This document shows, piece after piece, positions 1-10,445 of a stretch of DNA of 64,000 nt. Source of the stretch: Platycnemis pennipes. Taxonomy: Eukaryota; Arthropoda; Insecta; Odonata; Platycnemididae. A program made the translations under genes and the position numbers. Positions within the stretch are counted from its first letter, which is position 1; the number at the start of each line of letters is the position of its first letter. The DNA lies in NCBI GenBank assembly GCA_933228895.1, contig OW121853.1, positions 81,886,645 to 81,950,644 of the forward strand, read 5' to 3'. The notes below the pieces were generated by a model. The model was not told where the DNA came from, did no database searches, and saw only the letters and a list, made by a program, of their open reading frames with translations.

Positions 1-1488
1 GTCCATACAAACACTTATTCAATTTACATACAGTCTCAGGCTTCTTGCCTATAATAAAAGGTTCAGGCTGCTCAATGTAAATGTCCTCTAATATGGGGCT
101 GTTTAGATAGGCAGAGATAACGTCAATATGCTCACCTGCTAATCCTAATTCTACGGAAAGAGCTAACATCAATCTCACTGATTTCCGTTTCACAACAGGG
201 CTATAGGTGTCAAAATAGTCACGTCCATACCTTTGACTAAAACCCTGTGCTACCAACCTGGCACGGAACTTGACATTGTCATCACTGTCCACCTTCACCT
301 TAAACTTCCAGGTTGAACCAACTACTGGTTGGCCTCTCGGCCTAGGGACTAGTTCCCAGGTATTCATCTCCCTAAGACGCTTCAACTCCACTTGCATGGC
401 AGCCTCCCACTCAGCACGGTCGGGACCTTGCAAGGCCTCCTTCACAGACAGCGGTTCAGAAGGGGGTTGCTGCTCATCTTGGGTGTTTTCGTCTGCCCTT
501 GCCAGGACAGCAGCAGTGAAACAGGCAGGACAGGAACACTTGACTGGCTTAGGGGCTCTGGCAGAACGCCTGGGCAGAGGTGGTTCCTGCTCCTCCACAT
601 CGGCTGGCTGCTCGTCATCTGGCAATAGACCTGGGCCAGGGCCATTGAAGTCATTGTACATGCCTGGGTCCAGTGTGGGCTCAGGATTGACTTCCACTTC
701 ACCATCCTCCCCCTCACTGGCCGGGTCGTCAGGAAACAGAGAAAAGTTACCAGGAATGACATTATTAGGTCTAACAGGACATTGTAACCTGAATGGGAAT
801 GTATTCTCATAGAACACAGCATCTCTCCTGATGATTGTTCTCCTGGTTCGTAGATTGAAGAATCTGTAGCCATCCTTGGTGCCCTTCTCATACCCCAGGA
901 AGACACATTCTTCAGTCTTGCTGTCAAGTTTTCCCCCTCCCTCAGCATAAGCTTGGGCCCGGCACCCAAATGGCCTCATGAGGTCTTGCTCCTGGACACT
1001 CAGCTCCCTGCCAGTCAGCAGGGTCAGGGGAACTTGATTGTTGATCGCTCGACTCGGACACCGGTTTCTGATGAAGGCTGCAGTGTTGAGGGCTTCCGCC
1101 CAGAGGTCCTTTGGTGCACCGGACTCCAACATCATGCACCTGGTCATGTTCATGAGCGTGTAGTTTTGCCTTTCGGCTCTCCCATTCTGTTGTTGTGTGT
1201 AAGGCACTCTCTTCTGATGGACAATACTGCATTTTACTAAAACATTCTCAAACTCTTCTCCACTGTACTCACCACCTCCATCCGTTCGGAGGACTTTCAA
1301 CCTCTCGCCTGTCAGGTCATGCATCATAGCAACATATTTCAGGAGGTTTCTGGACACTTCATTCTTGTGCTTCATTGGCATGACAGTCTCGTGTCTGGAA
1401 AAATCATCCGTGAAAACTAAAGCATAATGGGCTCCTCCCCTTGATGCTGGCTCAAACTTGCCCATAACGTCGGAGTGAACCAAATCTA
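1..1488 (-). pseudogene. pol: copia integrase core and N-terminal reverse transcriptase (partial)
   Basis: I read this frame continuously from about 1488 to base 1 without a stop. The rve integrase core shows FTDDFSRHE (first catalytic D), LRTDGGGEYS (second D) and the downstream E of SGEEF, followed by QQNGRAER. A proline-rich and acidic linker lies at about 440-760. RT begins near 420 with EWEAAMQVELKRL, then WKFKVK and ARLVAQGFSQRYG, and the Asp-bearing segment DVISAYLNSP near 110. The remaining RT (YVDD box) and RNase H are off the window. Only the frameshift at its 5' edge disrupts it. Confidence 0.9.
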
Positions 1489-2109
1489 GGGGCTTGCATG
1501 CATGGAACTCACTTTCTTTGGGACTGGTTTCTTTCTCAGCTTCCCGGCAACACAGGTGTCACAAACTCCCAGATTGTCACTCTTCACACTACCTAGGGCG
1601 GGGATCATGTCCATGGCCCCTTCGTGGACATGGCCTAACCTACGGTGCCACTCTTCCTTGGTCCGAAGTGCACTGGCAGGTAGGGCGGTGATGCAACCGT
1701 CGGTGCTCTTCATGTGCTGAAAATCAAGGGCATATAGGTTTCCCCGTCTATGACCACAGAATATCTTCTTGCCGTTCTTGCTGCCTTCTACTTGGTCCCT
1801 TGAGAAGGTGACTGATACTCCCTTATCTGTCAGGCGAGCCACTGATATCAGTGGGCATTGTAACTCCGGCACATGGAGTACTTCTTCGAAGTTAAGATTT
1901 CTCTTCTTGCCATTCACAGAAGCTTTTACAGACACAGAGCCCTTGCCACTTATCTTAACATCATTTCCGTCACCAACCTTCACAGTTCCTCCATCGAACA
2001 GCTGGATCTTGGTGAATGCACTCTTGTCAGGGCACATGTGGTCCGTTGCTCCAGAGTCTAGAAGCCAAGTGCCTCGAGGGGACTCAGGTGAGGTGCACGA
2101 TGAATACAC
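1486..2109 (-). pseudogene. pol: copia protease and GAG-pre-integrase segment
   Basis: This 207-codon frame starts inside the gag stop overlap with no ATG, so it would be made only as a fusion. The aspartic protease signature LLDSGATDH is at residues 16-24, with the catalytic D at 18. The C-terminal part is the GAG-pre-integrase zinc-binding region: WHRRLGH at about 154-160 and CDTC at 183-186 supply the two His and two Cys. The frame then hits a TAG in a run of four C at about 1488-1492. The integrase continues in the next register, so one base appears to be missing. I class the pol part as broken for that reason. Confidence 0.87.
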
Positions 2110-3053
2110 TACAAGGCAAGGCCTACGCTGCCATCGCTTTCCTCAGAGCTCCTCTCCGCATAGCTGACAGATGCATCCTGCTTCACACCCTTGTGCTGGG
2201 AGAGCTGGCCTTGCTTGAAGGCGAGCCAAATGGGACAGTCCTTCGCTAGATGGCCAAAGTTCTCGCAGGTGTAGCATTTCATGTGTGACATCGGTCTGTC
2301 TCGGTCCAGCTGACCCTTTTGTTGCTCCTGACCTGCGCTCTTGTACCTCATCCCTCTCTTACTATACTCCTGCCTCCCGCCTTCCTTCACGGTCAAGGCT
2401 TGCAGGGCGACAGCGTCAGTGTCCCTTTCCTTTTTCTTGACTTGAAGTCGCTTTTCTTCCAAAAGGAGCTTCGTTTTTACAATGTGAGCAGTTATGTTAT
2501 TCTCATCTTCTTCAAGTGACCTGACCAGGTTGTCATACTTGGTGGGTAGGCCCATAAGAAGGAAGAATGCAAACAACTTGTCCGGGATTTGGAGACCCCC
2601 TTTCCGTACCTTTTGCACCAACTCCTGCATTTCACTTATGTATTCTTGCATATTGACATTTTCTTTCTTTTGGGTGGTGCATAAATTCTTGAGAAAAACC
2701 ACTGTATGCATCAACGAGTATGTGCCACACATGGATTCTAATGTTTCCCAACATTTCCTAGCGAATTGATGTTCCCCGATGTCATGGAGGAGTGTGTCAT
2801 GCACCGCATTGAAAATGATGGCTCTCGCTTTCCTGTTAAGTCGTGCCTGCTCTGAATTAAGTTGCGCAATAGCTGCACCTTCATCGGGATCATCATGGAT
2901 TGCGGCACCAAAACCTGGGCTAATAGCAGTCCAACAATTCCGGTCAACTAAATAAGATTCAGTCCTCTTTGACCAGGCGTAATAATTTCCACCGTCGGCG
3001 TGTAGCACGGGATGCCTGAGGTGCTCGTCCTCTCTCGTATTTGCGGCCGCCAT
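2109..3053 (-). CDS. gag: copia gag polyprotein
   Basis: This 314-residue frame encodes the structural gag protein that packages element RNA in virus-like particles. The start chosen is the ATG at 3053, preceded by an untranslated leader of about 93 bases after the primer site. The N-terminal two thirds match the copia gag (UBN2-type) pattern, including a LIHDIGEHQFA-like segment with a tryptophan in KCWETLESM. A CCHC zinc knuckle (C-x2-C-x4-H-x4-C) spans residues 260-273 and should bind RNA. The frame ends at a TAG at 2109-2111. The protease frame continues in another register, so either a -1 type shift is used or an indel has separated the two. It is intact as gag. Confidence 0.9.
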   Translation of the reverse strand: MAAANTREDEHLRHPVLHADGGNYYAWSKRTESYLVDRNCWTAISPGFGAAIHDDPDEGAAIAQLNSEQARLNRKARAIIFNAVHDTLLHDIGEHQFARKCWETLESMCGTYSLMHTVVFLKNLCTTQKKENVNMQEYISEMQELVQKVRKGGLQIPDKLFAFFLLMGLPTKYDNLVRSLEEDENNITAHIVKTKLLLEEKRLQVKKKERDTDAVALQALTVKEGGRQEYSKRGMRYKSAGQEQQKGQLDRDRPMSHMKCYTCENFGHLAKDCPIWLAFKQGQLSQHKGVKQDASVSYAERSSEESDGSVGLAL

Positions 3054-3146
3054 ACTTATTGCGTCGCAGCGTACTTCTTACTTACGGGAGGATGGGTGTT
3101 ACTTGCCAGCACAAATCACAGTCTACCTCACAAAACCGCTGGGGTC

Positions 3147-3160
3147 CTGGGCCCATAACC
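3147..3160 (-). promoter_or_regulatory. Primer-binding site for initiator tRNA-Met (internal half)
   Basis: The minus strand reads GGTTATGGGCCCAG immediately after the LTR end. Drosophila copia uses the same motif, which pairs with an internal part of initiator tRNA-Met rather than its 3' end. The same 14 bases follow the second copia LTR at 26021-26034, which supports both calls. Confidence 0.85.
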
Positions 3161-3437
3161 TGTTGTCTCTAGTTCGAAATAACTAGATTGGCGCACTTTC
3201 TTTAAAGGAATCCCAGTTAATAATTATGCACAGAGAACACGACTTGGTATCACGCCATCTTTACTGATACAACCAACGCAATGCAGCTCTCTCCCTAGTT
3301 ACATGCATGGTCACCCGCGGCGCCAATAGACACAGCGGCAAAACATTTGAAAAGGGCAAAAAGCGCACGGACAAACATGTTATCAACTTAGGGCCCACAA
3401 CGGGTAATATATCAAACCAAGCACAGAGTATACAACA
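3161..3437 (-). repeat. 5' long terminal repeat of the copia element (277 bp)
   Basis: Read on the minus strand the block starts TGTTG and ends CAACA, a 5-bp inverted terminus typical of copia LTRs. Its inner edge directly abuts the primer-binding site. The length matches the short LTRs of copia-type elements. The partner LTR is outside the window, so LTR divergence cannot be measured. Confidence 0.85.
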
Positions 3438-4572
3438 GAAACGTTCTATACTAAAGGAAAGATATTGCAATATTCCATAAGTAAAAATTTTTTATTCAGA
3501 CTATTTTCGTGAACTACACCATTGTCGAGTGAAACTTTGTTTACAAACAAGTTTATATATGAGTAGGTCTCATATCTCTCATTGCAATATCTTTTCTTTA
3601 ATATTAGGACATAAGTAACTGTAGTTGAACTGTTTTCCCTAATGTTATCCACATGGAGTGACTTAGGGTGGACATCTTTCTGGACAATCACACCGGATTC
3701 CGAGCAGTCTGGTTTAGAGGTTCTAATTAACAACTTATCACTTCTCTTGAAGTCTCTCACTTTATCTCTGGCCATCCTGCCATGACATTCCTTAGCCTTT
3801 CTTTGGTTGTTAAGAGTACCTCATAAATAATAGGGTTGAACTTGGGGACTAATTAGACTAAACTTGGAGACTAATTAGACCAAACTTGGGGACTAATAAG
3901 ATTGCTATATAGTTGGAGGCTGAACAAAATCTGTGCAGGAGATCCATTTAGCCCTTTCAATGGTGTTGCCCTGTACTCCCATAAGGGGTTCCTGTAGCCT
4001 GTTTTAGACTCCTGACTTTTCAGCAGAATTTGCTTGCATATGTGGACTGCTTTTTTGCCATGCCATAGCTGCTGGGACAGTGAGGGCTGCTAGTCCTGTT
4101 CTGTTCTATTTCCTGTTCCTTAAATACTTCCCTATGTGCCAATGGAAGCCCATGTGAAGAGAAAACTTTGCATCACATCAATTACTTATATTAGATCTAT
4201 TTTCAGAGTAGAGCTCGGTGTGTGTAGATAATGCATATTTTTGTCAGGCTACTATGGTCTCTTCCAGTACATATCACCTTTCCAAAGGCCTGCAGCTGTG
4301 AGAGCATGCCACATTCGTACTCAATGTTTAGAGCAATTAAATCAAATATCCAATTTCTACACTGGTAGACTAATTAATATACTTGGGTAAAGCCAATACT
4401 AGGCAAGCAAGGATTTTGCAAGTGGATGCAAACCCGATTTAATACACTACACTTTTGATTTCATCTTTTTGAGATTGAGATAACTAATCTTTCTTGCATA
4501 TTATTTTATTGAATGAAAATACTTATGTTAAAGTTTATACCATCCACTTTGTAAACAAACAATTTCTTACAG
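3438..4572. other. Flanking DNA without a recognised gene
   Basis: AT-rich sequence outside the copia LTR. A minus-strand open frame at 3446-3775 (109 codons) contains RDFKRSDKLLIRTSK. This faintly recalls the C-terminal region of gypsy integrases, but I cannot support a family. Otherwise there is only the short tandem repeat at 3839-3900. Confidence 0.5.
3839..3900. repeat. 22-bp tandem repeat, about 2.8 copies
   Basis: Units start AACTTGGGGACTAATTAG at 3839, 3861 and 3883. They differ at one or two positions, and the last unit is truncated. Confidence 0.85.
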
Positions 4573-5345
4573 AATAATGAAGAAAACACTGCTTGCCTAG
4601 ATGTCTTTGATCTCATCATGGAGGATGCCGCTAACTACCAGATCCCAGACAATTTGAGGCTATTCAAGGATAAGGACAAGCAAGAACACAGCAGTACAGC
4701 AAACCTGCCTTGGAGTGGATATGATTTGAAGGAAAGAAAGAAAAAGAAAATTTGAAGAGAAGAAGATATGGAATGACAATGCAGAGGAAGCAAACAAGTT
4801 AGACTCTGCACCTGAAGGCAATTTGAAGAGGAAGGGGAGGCTTAACTTGGTCTGGCCACACACAGTTTCCGCCTGAGGTATTTGATATAGTGAATATTTT
4901 ATATAGTCAATATTTGATATAGTCAATATTTGATTAGTCTATTAATTATCTCTAATAACCTTTTAACTTGAGAATACATGTTTTTATGAATGAGATAAAC
5001 CATTTTTTGCAGAGTCATTCAGTAACTCTAACTTATTCAATAACTCAGAAGAAATATACTTGTTTATTTGAAGCTGAACATTTTCTTTCAGGATCATGAT
5101 AGAGGAAGGAACTACTTGCTCAGGTTCTTTGGATCAACGTATTAAGGATGCTGTTGCTACCACCAGATCCCAGACACTTAGAGGCAATAAGAGGTTACAA
5201 GAACACAACAGGACATCAGACCTACCTTAAGGTGGAACATCTTCACATCAAGAGCCGTCGCAATGCAGAGGAAACAAACTAGATCAGTCCTGTTTACCTG
5301 AGAGCTAATTGAAGAAGAGTAACTGCCTCTCTGAAGATAACTTTC
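4573..5345 (+). repeat. Pair of diverged exon-like repeats
   Basis: Copy A (4573-about 4870) and copy B (5092-about 5345) share blocks such as CACCAGATCCCAGACA/ACCAGATCCCAGACA, CAAGAACACA and CAATGCAGAGGAA. Each follows a pyrimidine-rich AG (TTTCTTACAG ending at 4572 and TTCTTTCAG ending at 5091). Each opens into a short frame ending in a stop: 4573-4755, 61 codons; 5093-5230, 46 codons. The peptides are related (IMEDAANYQIPD against RIKDAVATTRSQ). This could be a duplicated terminal exon of a lost gene or a repeat that happens to carry an acceptor. I do not recognise the protein. Confidence 0.55.
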
Positions 5346-5605
5346 CAGGGGCAAGGGAGAAGAGAGCAAAGAAAAAGCAGAGAACAATTGTTAAATACTT
5401 GGATGAAATTGTAAATAAATACAAATAAATAATTGAAATAAATATTTTAATAAAGAAAATTGTTACAAGATAATTTACCTCACATACCTAATATACATTA
5501 ACACATATAAAAAATACTGAGTCTCTGTTCAGCTTTGAAAATTTGATAAGTAAAATTTGAATAGGGTCTAAGAGAAAATATACTTTCTTAAATATCTAGC
5601 TGATA

Positions 5606-6138
5606 CATAGATGTCTTGTGCACACTCTCCATAATCTCTCTCCCCTCCATCTATGAAGATCCAGCAGTGATGTGTAATCTCTCCCCTCAGTCATGGAACA
5701 TCCAGGTGTGATGTGCAATCTCTCCCCTCAGTCGTCGAACATCCAGGTGTGATGTGCAATCTCTCCCCTCAGTCGTCGAACATCCAGGTGTGATGTGCAA
5801 TCTCTCCCCTCAGTCGTCGAACATCCAGGTGTGATGTGCAATCTCTCCCCTCAGTCGTCGAACATCCAGGTGTGATGTGCAATCTCTCCCCTCCGTCGTC
5901 GAACATCCAGGTGTGATGTGCAATCTCTCCCCTCCGTCGTCGAACATCCAGGTGTGATGTGCAATCTCTCCCCTCCGTCGTCGAACATCCAGGTGTGATG
6001 TGCAATCTTTCCCCTCCGTCGTCGAACATCCAGGTGTGATGTGCAATCTCTCCCCTCCAAAGTTGAGCAATCAACTCTGACATGCAGTCCCTCTGCTCCA
6101 AAATAGAACATCCAGGTCTGACATAGTCTTCCACTTCT
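5606..6138. repeat. 41-bp minisatellite, about 13 units
   Basis: Unit boundaries fall after CTCTCCCCT at 5646, 5687, 5728, 5769, 5810, 5851, 5892, 5933, 5974, 6015 and 6056, exactly 41 bases apart. The central units (5729-6056) are nearly identical, alternating only CAGTCGTCG and CCGTCGTCG. The edge units (5606-5728 and 6057-6138) are degenerate, the usual pattern for unequal exchange. The minus strand has no stop in any frame across the core. Since 41 is not a multiple of 3, a 41-residue super-repeat is read in each frame. This explains three long overlapping open frames that are probably not genes. Confidence 0.95.
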
Positions 6139-7439
6139 GCTTGATATATCTGTAATTGACAAAAAGGGGCTATGTATTGACAGACCATTAAATCTGAAAT
6201 TTAATAATTTAAATGTAATATAGTTAATCTACTCTTACTTCACCATACATCACCAATATTAACTTTGAACAGTTGGTCCTGAATGATATGAGCTAAGCCT
6301 CATGATTGTAGAACTGTAGATTATGAATGAAAACTGATGGTAAAACAAAACACAAATAAGCAGCAGCAAAATTGTTTGATAGCGTTTGTGAAGATAAAAA
6401 TGATTCATGGCACAACAAATTCCACAAAAACAAACGGACAATTAAGATTATTTCAGACTAATAAAGAGATGGCAAAGTAAAGAATATGAAGCAACTAGGA
6501 CAAAATGCATGCAAAGGGAACATTTCCTGATTTTAAGGAATAAGACAGAAAATATTTAATGTGTTTCAAAGCAAGAAGTCATTGACACTCAAGAGAAAAA
6601 TTTGGGCTGGAATGAAATTCATGCAGATATATTGTGTGTCTGTAACTCGGAGCTTCCCAATTATGAAAAATGACAAAGCTTGTTTCAGGAAAAGAGATGA
6701 AAGATGAAAAATTAAGAGAAACAGCCAAAAAATGCTCAGAAAAAAGGCAAAAATACACACCTAGTCTAGTTTTACATTATAGACTACAGAGCAGGTGAGC
6801 AGGCAACTTTCCTTCAACAAATTATAAGCACCAAGAATGTAGATGAGAATACTATCACAGATTAAGGATTTCGAACAATTTATCAGGAAAACAAAATGAA
6901 ATCAATGATTTGAAGTGCAAGTGTAGTGTTGAACACAAAATTCTTGTTGTTGTCATTACTCTTTCAGTTCCTTTAATCCCTTATTTAATATGCCAGGTGT
7001 ATAGATAAATACTCTAAAATGATGGACAAAAGTGAATGCCATGACAAGGTTCAAAGATTCACAAGGTTCACGAATGCAAATATCTCAACCAGAAAATTTA
7101 CTCATATCAGAACCTCGCTACTACCCAAGACAGGTACAGGAGGCGGTCAAAATAGCATTTTGCATACATTTCACATTTGCATACATTTCATACCATTGAG
7201 GTACACAAAATTGAATATACATTCAGTTACTGGAGGTTATCAATGATTCATGAATCCACCACTAATTCATTATGCATTCCAAGTAGACAAACTTTATTTT
7301 GAAATCATTGTATTGCAACTCTGACGTACGAGAACAAGTGAATTTATGAATTGGTTGAAAACACACCTGACTACGACATGTCATAAAAAAATTATAAAAT
7401 ACTACCTTTCTATTTTTTGGTTAGTACACTACTTTTTGC
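6139..7439. other. AT-rich DNA, nothing recognised
   Basis: Both strands carry only short chance frames. No repeat family seen elsewhere in the window matches here. Confidence 0.5.
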
Positions 7440-8567
7440 AGCTGAGCTTAGAGCCACCTAGTGCATCCACCGGGTTGCGGATGGTGGGGTGAACTCTAGT
7501 TATACAGGTTAGCTGCGAGATAAGAGAGTTAACTCATCGAATAAGCAGTCCTTGACAAAAAGTGACAGAATTCCAAGGGGGTATTGGTCCTTCCCTGGGT
7601 AAGGTAGGCCTCTAAATAATACAGAACCTGTAAAGATGCCCTGAATTTCTGACGGGAGACTGCCAACATTTATGCGTCGCATCACCTGGAGGAGAGGGCA
7701 GCAGCTCTTCCTCATATGAGTGAAGGTGGAGACCACAGTGGTCGGTACAGTGACACTCATTTCACTCCAGGCGTGGTAACATTTACTTTAACGGCAGTAG
7801 TACTGCAATGTGGAAGGGAAGGGGAAACTACCACATTAATATCCCAAGGAGCCACAGCTACTCCACTCTTTTCTTTTTATCAAGACGTGATGGAACCCTC
7901 TCGAGTAAAATATTCCGGAGGTAAAATAGTCCCAAATTTAGATCTCTGGCTAGGGACTACCCGAGAGAGTACATCAGTCAAATGTGATGAACATATTAGT
8001 GTAGGAACACGAAACATTAGATCACTTCGGACCTGCTGAAGACTGGAGACCCTGAAGGTGGAACTGCGAAGAATGGACCTAGACATATAAGGAAACAGAG
8101 AAATGAAGTGGTCCGAGATTGAGACTTTTTGAAGTGCAAGCTACAGGATTATACATACAGAATCATTAAATGGTAATGCTGGAGTAGGGATCATACTCAG
8201 AAAGAACACCGGGATGCATGTGAGAGCTTCCTGAAGTACAACAAAAGAGTAATAATGGCAAAGAATGAGACCAAACCTGTAGATACCATAGTGGTACAGA
8301 TTTACATGCCTACGACGGACTACGAAGAAGAAGAAGTGGAAGACTTCTACGAGATATCATGGTAGTTATAAAACAGGTAAGAGGAGAAGAAAACTTAATT
8401 ATTTGAGGAGAATGGAACGCTATCATCGGCAAAGGTCAAGATGGAAGAATAACTGGAAAATACAGATTGGGAATCCGAAACGAAAGAGGAGAAAGACTGA
8501 TGGAGTTCTGCACACAACGTAAGTTAGTGGTTGGATTGCTTAAAAATCACAACTGAAGAAGATACAC

Positions 8568-9155
8568 ATGGAAAGTGCCAGGAGACAGAAGATGTCAAAT
8601 AGACTAATTTTAGTGAAGCAGAGATTTAGACACCAAGTGGACTGCAAAAGCTACCCTGGGGCAGACATCGACAATGACCATAATTTAGTGATGATGAAAT
8701 GCCATCTAAAATTCAAGAAATTGAAGAAAACAAAGAAAAATATATGGCAAGTAGAAATACTAAACGAGCCTCAACATCAGCAGGCATTTCAAAAAGCAGT
8801 GGGAAACAACATAAGAGAGAACCTGAATGAGAAACCAGTGGATGAGCACTTGGAAAACATTAAATGTGGACTACAGGAAGCTGCAAAAGAAGTTATGGGA
8901 AGAAGAAAAGTTTTTAAGAAGAAGCCATGCATCACAGAAGTCTTAGTGCTGATTGAAGAAAGAAGAAAGTACAAGAATGAGAAAACTGAAGAAGGGCAGC
9001 TTTTCTACAAAAGAATAAGGAACAAACTAAGTCGCAAAGCAAGGAAAGCTAGAGAGATGTGGATGAAGAATCTATGCGAAGATGTACAAAGCAACCTTGC
9101 ACTTGGAAATGTGGAAGCTGCCTACAGGATAGTGAGGAACCACTTAAAAGAATGA
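8568..9155 (+). pseudogene. RTE endonuclease C-terminus and linker fragment
   Basis: This 195-codon fragment begins within the endonuclease. The degraded QIDYIL motif lies at its start (SNRLILVKQRF), and the DHNLVMMKCHL segment holds the conserved D and H of the endonuclease. It runs through the lysine-rich linker (GRRKVFKKKPCITEVLVLIEE) towards the RT domain. The upstream endonuclease is out of frame. It is the longest open piece of copy A and is homologous to the same parts of copies B, C and F. Confidence 0.85.
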
Positions 9156-9489
9156 GGTGCAAGATGCAATACCATAAGGATAAGAATGAAGACATTAGAT
9201 TGAAAATGAAGACAAAGTAAACAGATGGAAAATATATCTGGAAGAGTTATACAACGGGAACAATCTCAGCACAAAAGTTATAGAAGAGGAAAGCGAAGTT
9301 GAAAAGGATGATATGGGAGCATCAATATTGATATCGGAATTCGACATTGCAGTAAGGGACCTTTGGATGAATAAGGCTTCTGGTATTGATGATGTTCCTG
9401 CAGAAGTATGTAATGAAAAATGCAGGAGAGAAGACATTGAATCATCTTTATAAAACCATCTGTGACATGTAAACAACAGGAGAAATACT

Positions 9490-10240
9490 TCGGGAATTCG
9501 AGAAAAACATCTTCGTGCCTATTCCAAAGAAGGAAAGAGAGGAGAATTGTGAAAATTTTAGGACTATAAGCCTGATGACACACGCATCAAAGATACCAGG
9601 ATCATCTACAGAAGAATAGAACGAAAAGCAGAGGAGTTCCTGGATGAAGATCAACTCGGAATCAGGAAAACTAAGGGTACAAAAGAAGCAATATTGGCCC
9701 TTAGGCTGCTCATAGAGAAGAGAATGGAGAAGAACAAACCGACCTTCATTGCATTTGTGGATTTAGAGAAGGCTTTTGACAACATGGATTGGTATTCAAT
9801 GCTTGGAAATCTGAAGGGAATTGGAGAGTGAAGAGTTGTTGTGTTGACTACTGGTAGTTAATCAACAGCATTAATACTTCAGGACTTTGAGAAAAACATA
9901 ATCGTTCCTATTCCCGAGAAGAAAAGAGCAGAGAATTGCGAAAATTTTAGTACCATAATCCTGACGACAGATGCATCAAAGATATTGACAAGGATCATCT
10001 ACAGAAGAACAGAACAAAAAGCAGAGGAGTTCCTGGATGTAGATCAACTTGGATTCAGGAAAAGTAAGAGTACAAAAGAAGCAATATTGGTCCTTAGGTA
10101 GCTCATAGCGAAGGGAATGGAGAAGAAGAAACAGACGTTATATCATTTGTGGATTTAGAGAAGGCTTTTGACAACATGGATTGGAATTCATTGCTAAGAA
10201 TTCCGAAGGGAATAGGAGAGAGAAGAGCTATTGTGTGGAC
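9490..10240 (+). repeat. Tandem duplication inside RTE copy A
   Basis: The segment 9492-about 9847 (GAGAAAAACATCTTCG through GAGAAGGCTTTTGACAACATGGATTGG) is repeated at 9882-about 10243, an offset of roughly 385-390 bases. Both copies end with the same non-RTE words (GAGAGTGAAGAGTTGTTGTG against GAGAGAGAAGAGCTATTGTG). The junction therefore existed before duplication. Confidence 0.8.
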
Positions 10241-10259
10241 TACTTGGAGTTTGGAGTTG

Positions 10260-10400
10260 ACTATTTGTGGTGGGGTGATGATTTTGCTCGTCAAGCTTCT
10301 TCCTTCACAGTACGATTCAACATGAAACGAAGTCAAGCCAGCATTACAGCATTCTTCAAAATCCAAACATGATTAAGACATTTTAGTATCATGTAGATTA
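10260..10400 (+). repeat. Dispersed repeat, copy 1 (partner at 21628-21745)
   Basis: GATTTTGCTCGTCAAGCTTC and the following 100 bases match 21633-21740 at high identity, including AAACGAAGTCAAG and AGCATTCTTCAAAAT. A frame ends with KRSQASITAFFK, which resembles the C-terminal tail of Tigger/pogo transposases. It may be a fragment of such an element. Confidence 0.6.
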
Positions 10401-10445
10401 GATTGTTGTTGTGGTGGAGTTCCTCCAACCCTGAGGCACTAAGAA

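Larger units (their letters stand above)
1..3437 (-). mobile_element. Ty1/copia LTR retrotransposon, 5' portion (runs off left edge)
   Basis: On the minus strand the order is LTR (3161-3437), primer site (3147-3160), gag, protease, GAG-pre-integrase, integrase and the start of reverse transcriptase. That is the Pseudoviridae/copia order, with integrase before RT. The RNase H end and 3' LTR lie outside the window. Coding potential is nearly complete: two frame changes are visible, one at the gag/protease boundary near 2109 and one in a short C run near 1490, with no other stop in the pol part down to base 1. The element therefore looks fairly young, although frameshifted. The GC content of its coding part is higher than the AT-rich flank. 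Confidence 0.93.
7440..10240 (+). mobile_element. RTE-type non-LTR retrotransposon, copy A (rearranged, inactive)
   Basis: The 5' untranslated region begins at the same point as copies B and C (GCTGAGCTTAGAGCCAC). It is followed by a decayed apurinic-like endonuclease (GTRNIRSLRTC near 8010, ending QVDCKSYPGADID.DHNLVM near 8640-8700) and a readable linker frame at 8568-9155. RT follows (FVDLEKAFDNMDW near 9760), then a second copy of part of the RT region. Several frameshifts and stops break it. RTE elements encode one endonuclease-RT protein that copies itself at nicked target DNA. The 3' end is lost. Confidence 0.88.

Noticed and set aside
270..812. Plus-strand open frame of 180 codons
   Set aside because: Antisense shadow of the copia pol frame, which reads continuously on the minus strand.
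3446..3775. Gypsy integrase C-terminal domain
   Set aside because: Resemblance limited to a few residues; no neighbouring gypsy sequence.
5606..6138. CRISPR array
   Set aside because: Units are contiguous repeats without unique spacers, in a eukaryotic context.
5769..6188. 139-codon repetitive protein gene
   Set aside because: Produced by the 41-bp minisatellite; similar frames exist in the other registers.
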